54,708 bases of DNA from Turicibacter sp. (GTDB lineage Bacteria; Bacillota; Bacilli; MOL361; Turicibacteraceae): contig JAUMTV010000007.1 of the NCBI GenBank assembly GCA_030531025.1, forward strand, positions 1-54,708, written 5' to 3'. The notes below the pieces were generated by a model. That model did no database searches. It worked only from the letters and a program-made list of their open reading frames with translations, and was not told the DNA's origin. Each line of letters starts with the position of its first letter. Position 1 is the stretch's first letter. The position numbers and the translations under genes are program-made. Below, piece by piece: positions 54,679 through 54,708 of this stretch.

Positions 54679-54708
54679 GTAGAAAATATTAAAAAGCTAT
54701 ACGAATTA

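Overview
The window is AT-rich DNA (about one third G+C by eye) with strong GGAGG-type ribosome binding sites, dense coding and many U-tailed hairpin terminators. The order ruvA-ruvB-queA-tgt-yajC, then a YrzE-like gene, a DUF421 gene, spoVB, recJ, apt, relA, dtd and T-box-hisS-aspS is the Bacillus-type chromosomal order. The organism is therefore a low-GC Gram-positive (Bacillota), probably spore-forming since it carries a SpoVB homologue. A gut relative such as Turicibacter is my best guess, but that is inference from gene content only.

Layout. 1-4.3 kb: a tandem hairpin repeat, a GH127 beta-L-arabinofuranosidase with its own promoter and a cre-like site, and a convergent sodium-coupled symporter of the NSS family. 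4.6-9.1 kb: a DUF1540 protein, an apparently catalytically dead 5'-nucleotidase paralogue beside an intact one, a zinc-finger/HTH fusion regulator, and a lipoprotein with a duplicated domain. 9.5-11.0 kb: a three-gene operon that looks like corrinoid salvage (PduO-like adenosyltransferase, membrane-anchored DUF4430 protein, ECF S component). 11-13.5 kb: a membrane metalloprotease and a SEC-C protein. 13.9-19.2 kb: a complete sucrose operon (LacI regulator, PTS EIIBC, sucrose-6-phosphate hydrolase, fructokinase) with twin perfect operators. 19.4-25.6 kb: unknown genes, a patatin-like lipase, a decayed AI-2E-family permease, a DUF1576 membrane protein and a formate/nitrite channel. 25.8-42.3 kb: the conserved housekeeping block (Holliday junction branch migration, queuosine tRNA modification, Sec accessory protein, recombination, purine salvage, stringent response, D-aminoacyl-tRNA editing, two tRNA synthetases). 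42.6-54.7 kb: a surface-polysaccharide cluster (anchored protein, LCP ligase, flippase, several glycosyltransferases, polymerase, an ALG14/ALG13-like pair, a GT14 enzyme) that probably continues past the right edge.

Most notable: (1) the histidyl-tRNA synthetase ends in a 43-residue tail with 10 His and 8 Cys, built from three 11-12-residue repeats, and the gene is led by a T-box RNA whose candidate specifier GACAC contains overlapping Asp (GAC) and His (CAC) codons, matching the two synthetases downstream; (2) the compact candidate cobalamin operon; (3) the active/dead nucleotidase pair, in which the active copy also has a His-rich tail; (4) a permease pseudogene with three separable lesions; (5) a hairpin element present at about 0.1 kb and 13.8 kb. 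Several starts were moved from the longest reading frame to the codon correctly spaced from a ribosome binding site; these are explained in each entry. I saw no tRNA or rRNA genes, CRISPR arrays, transposases or prophage genes.
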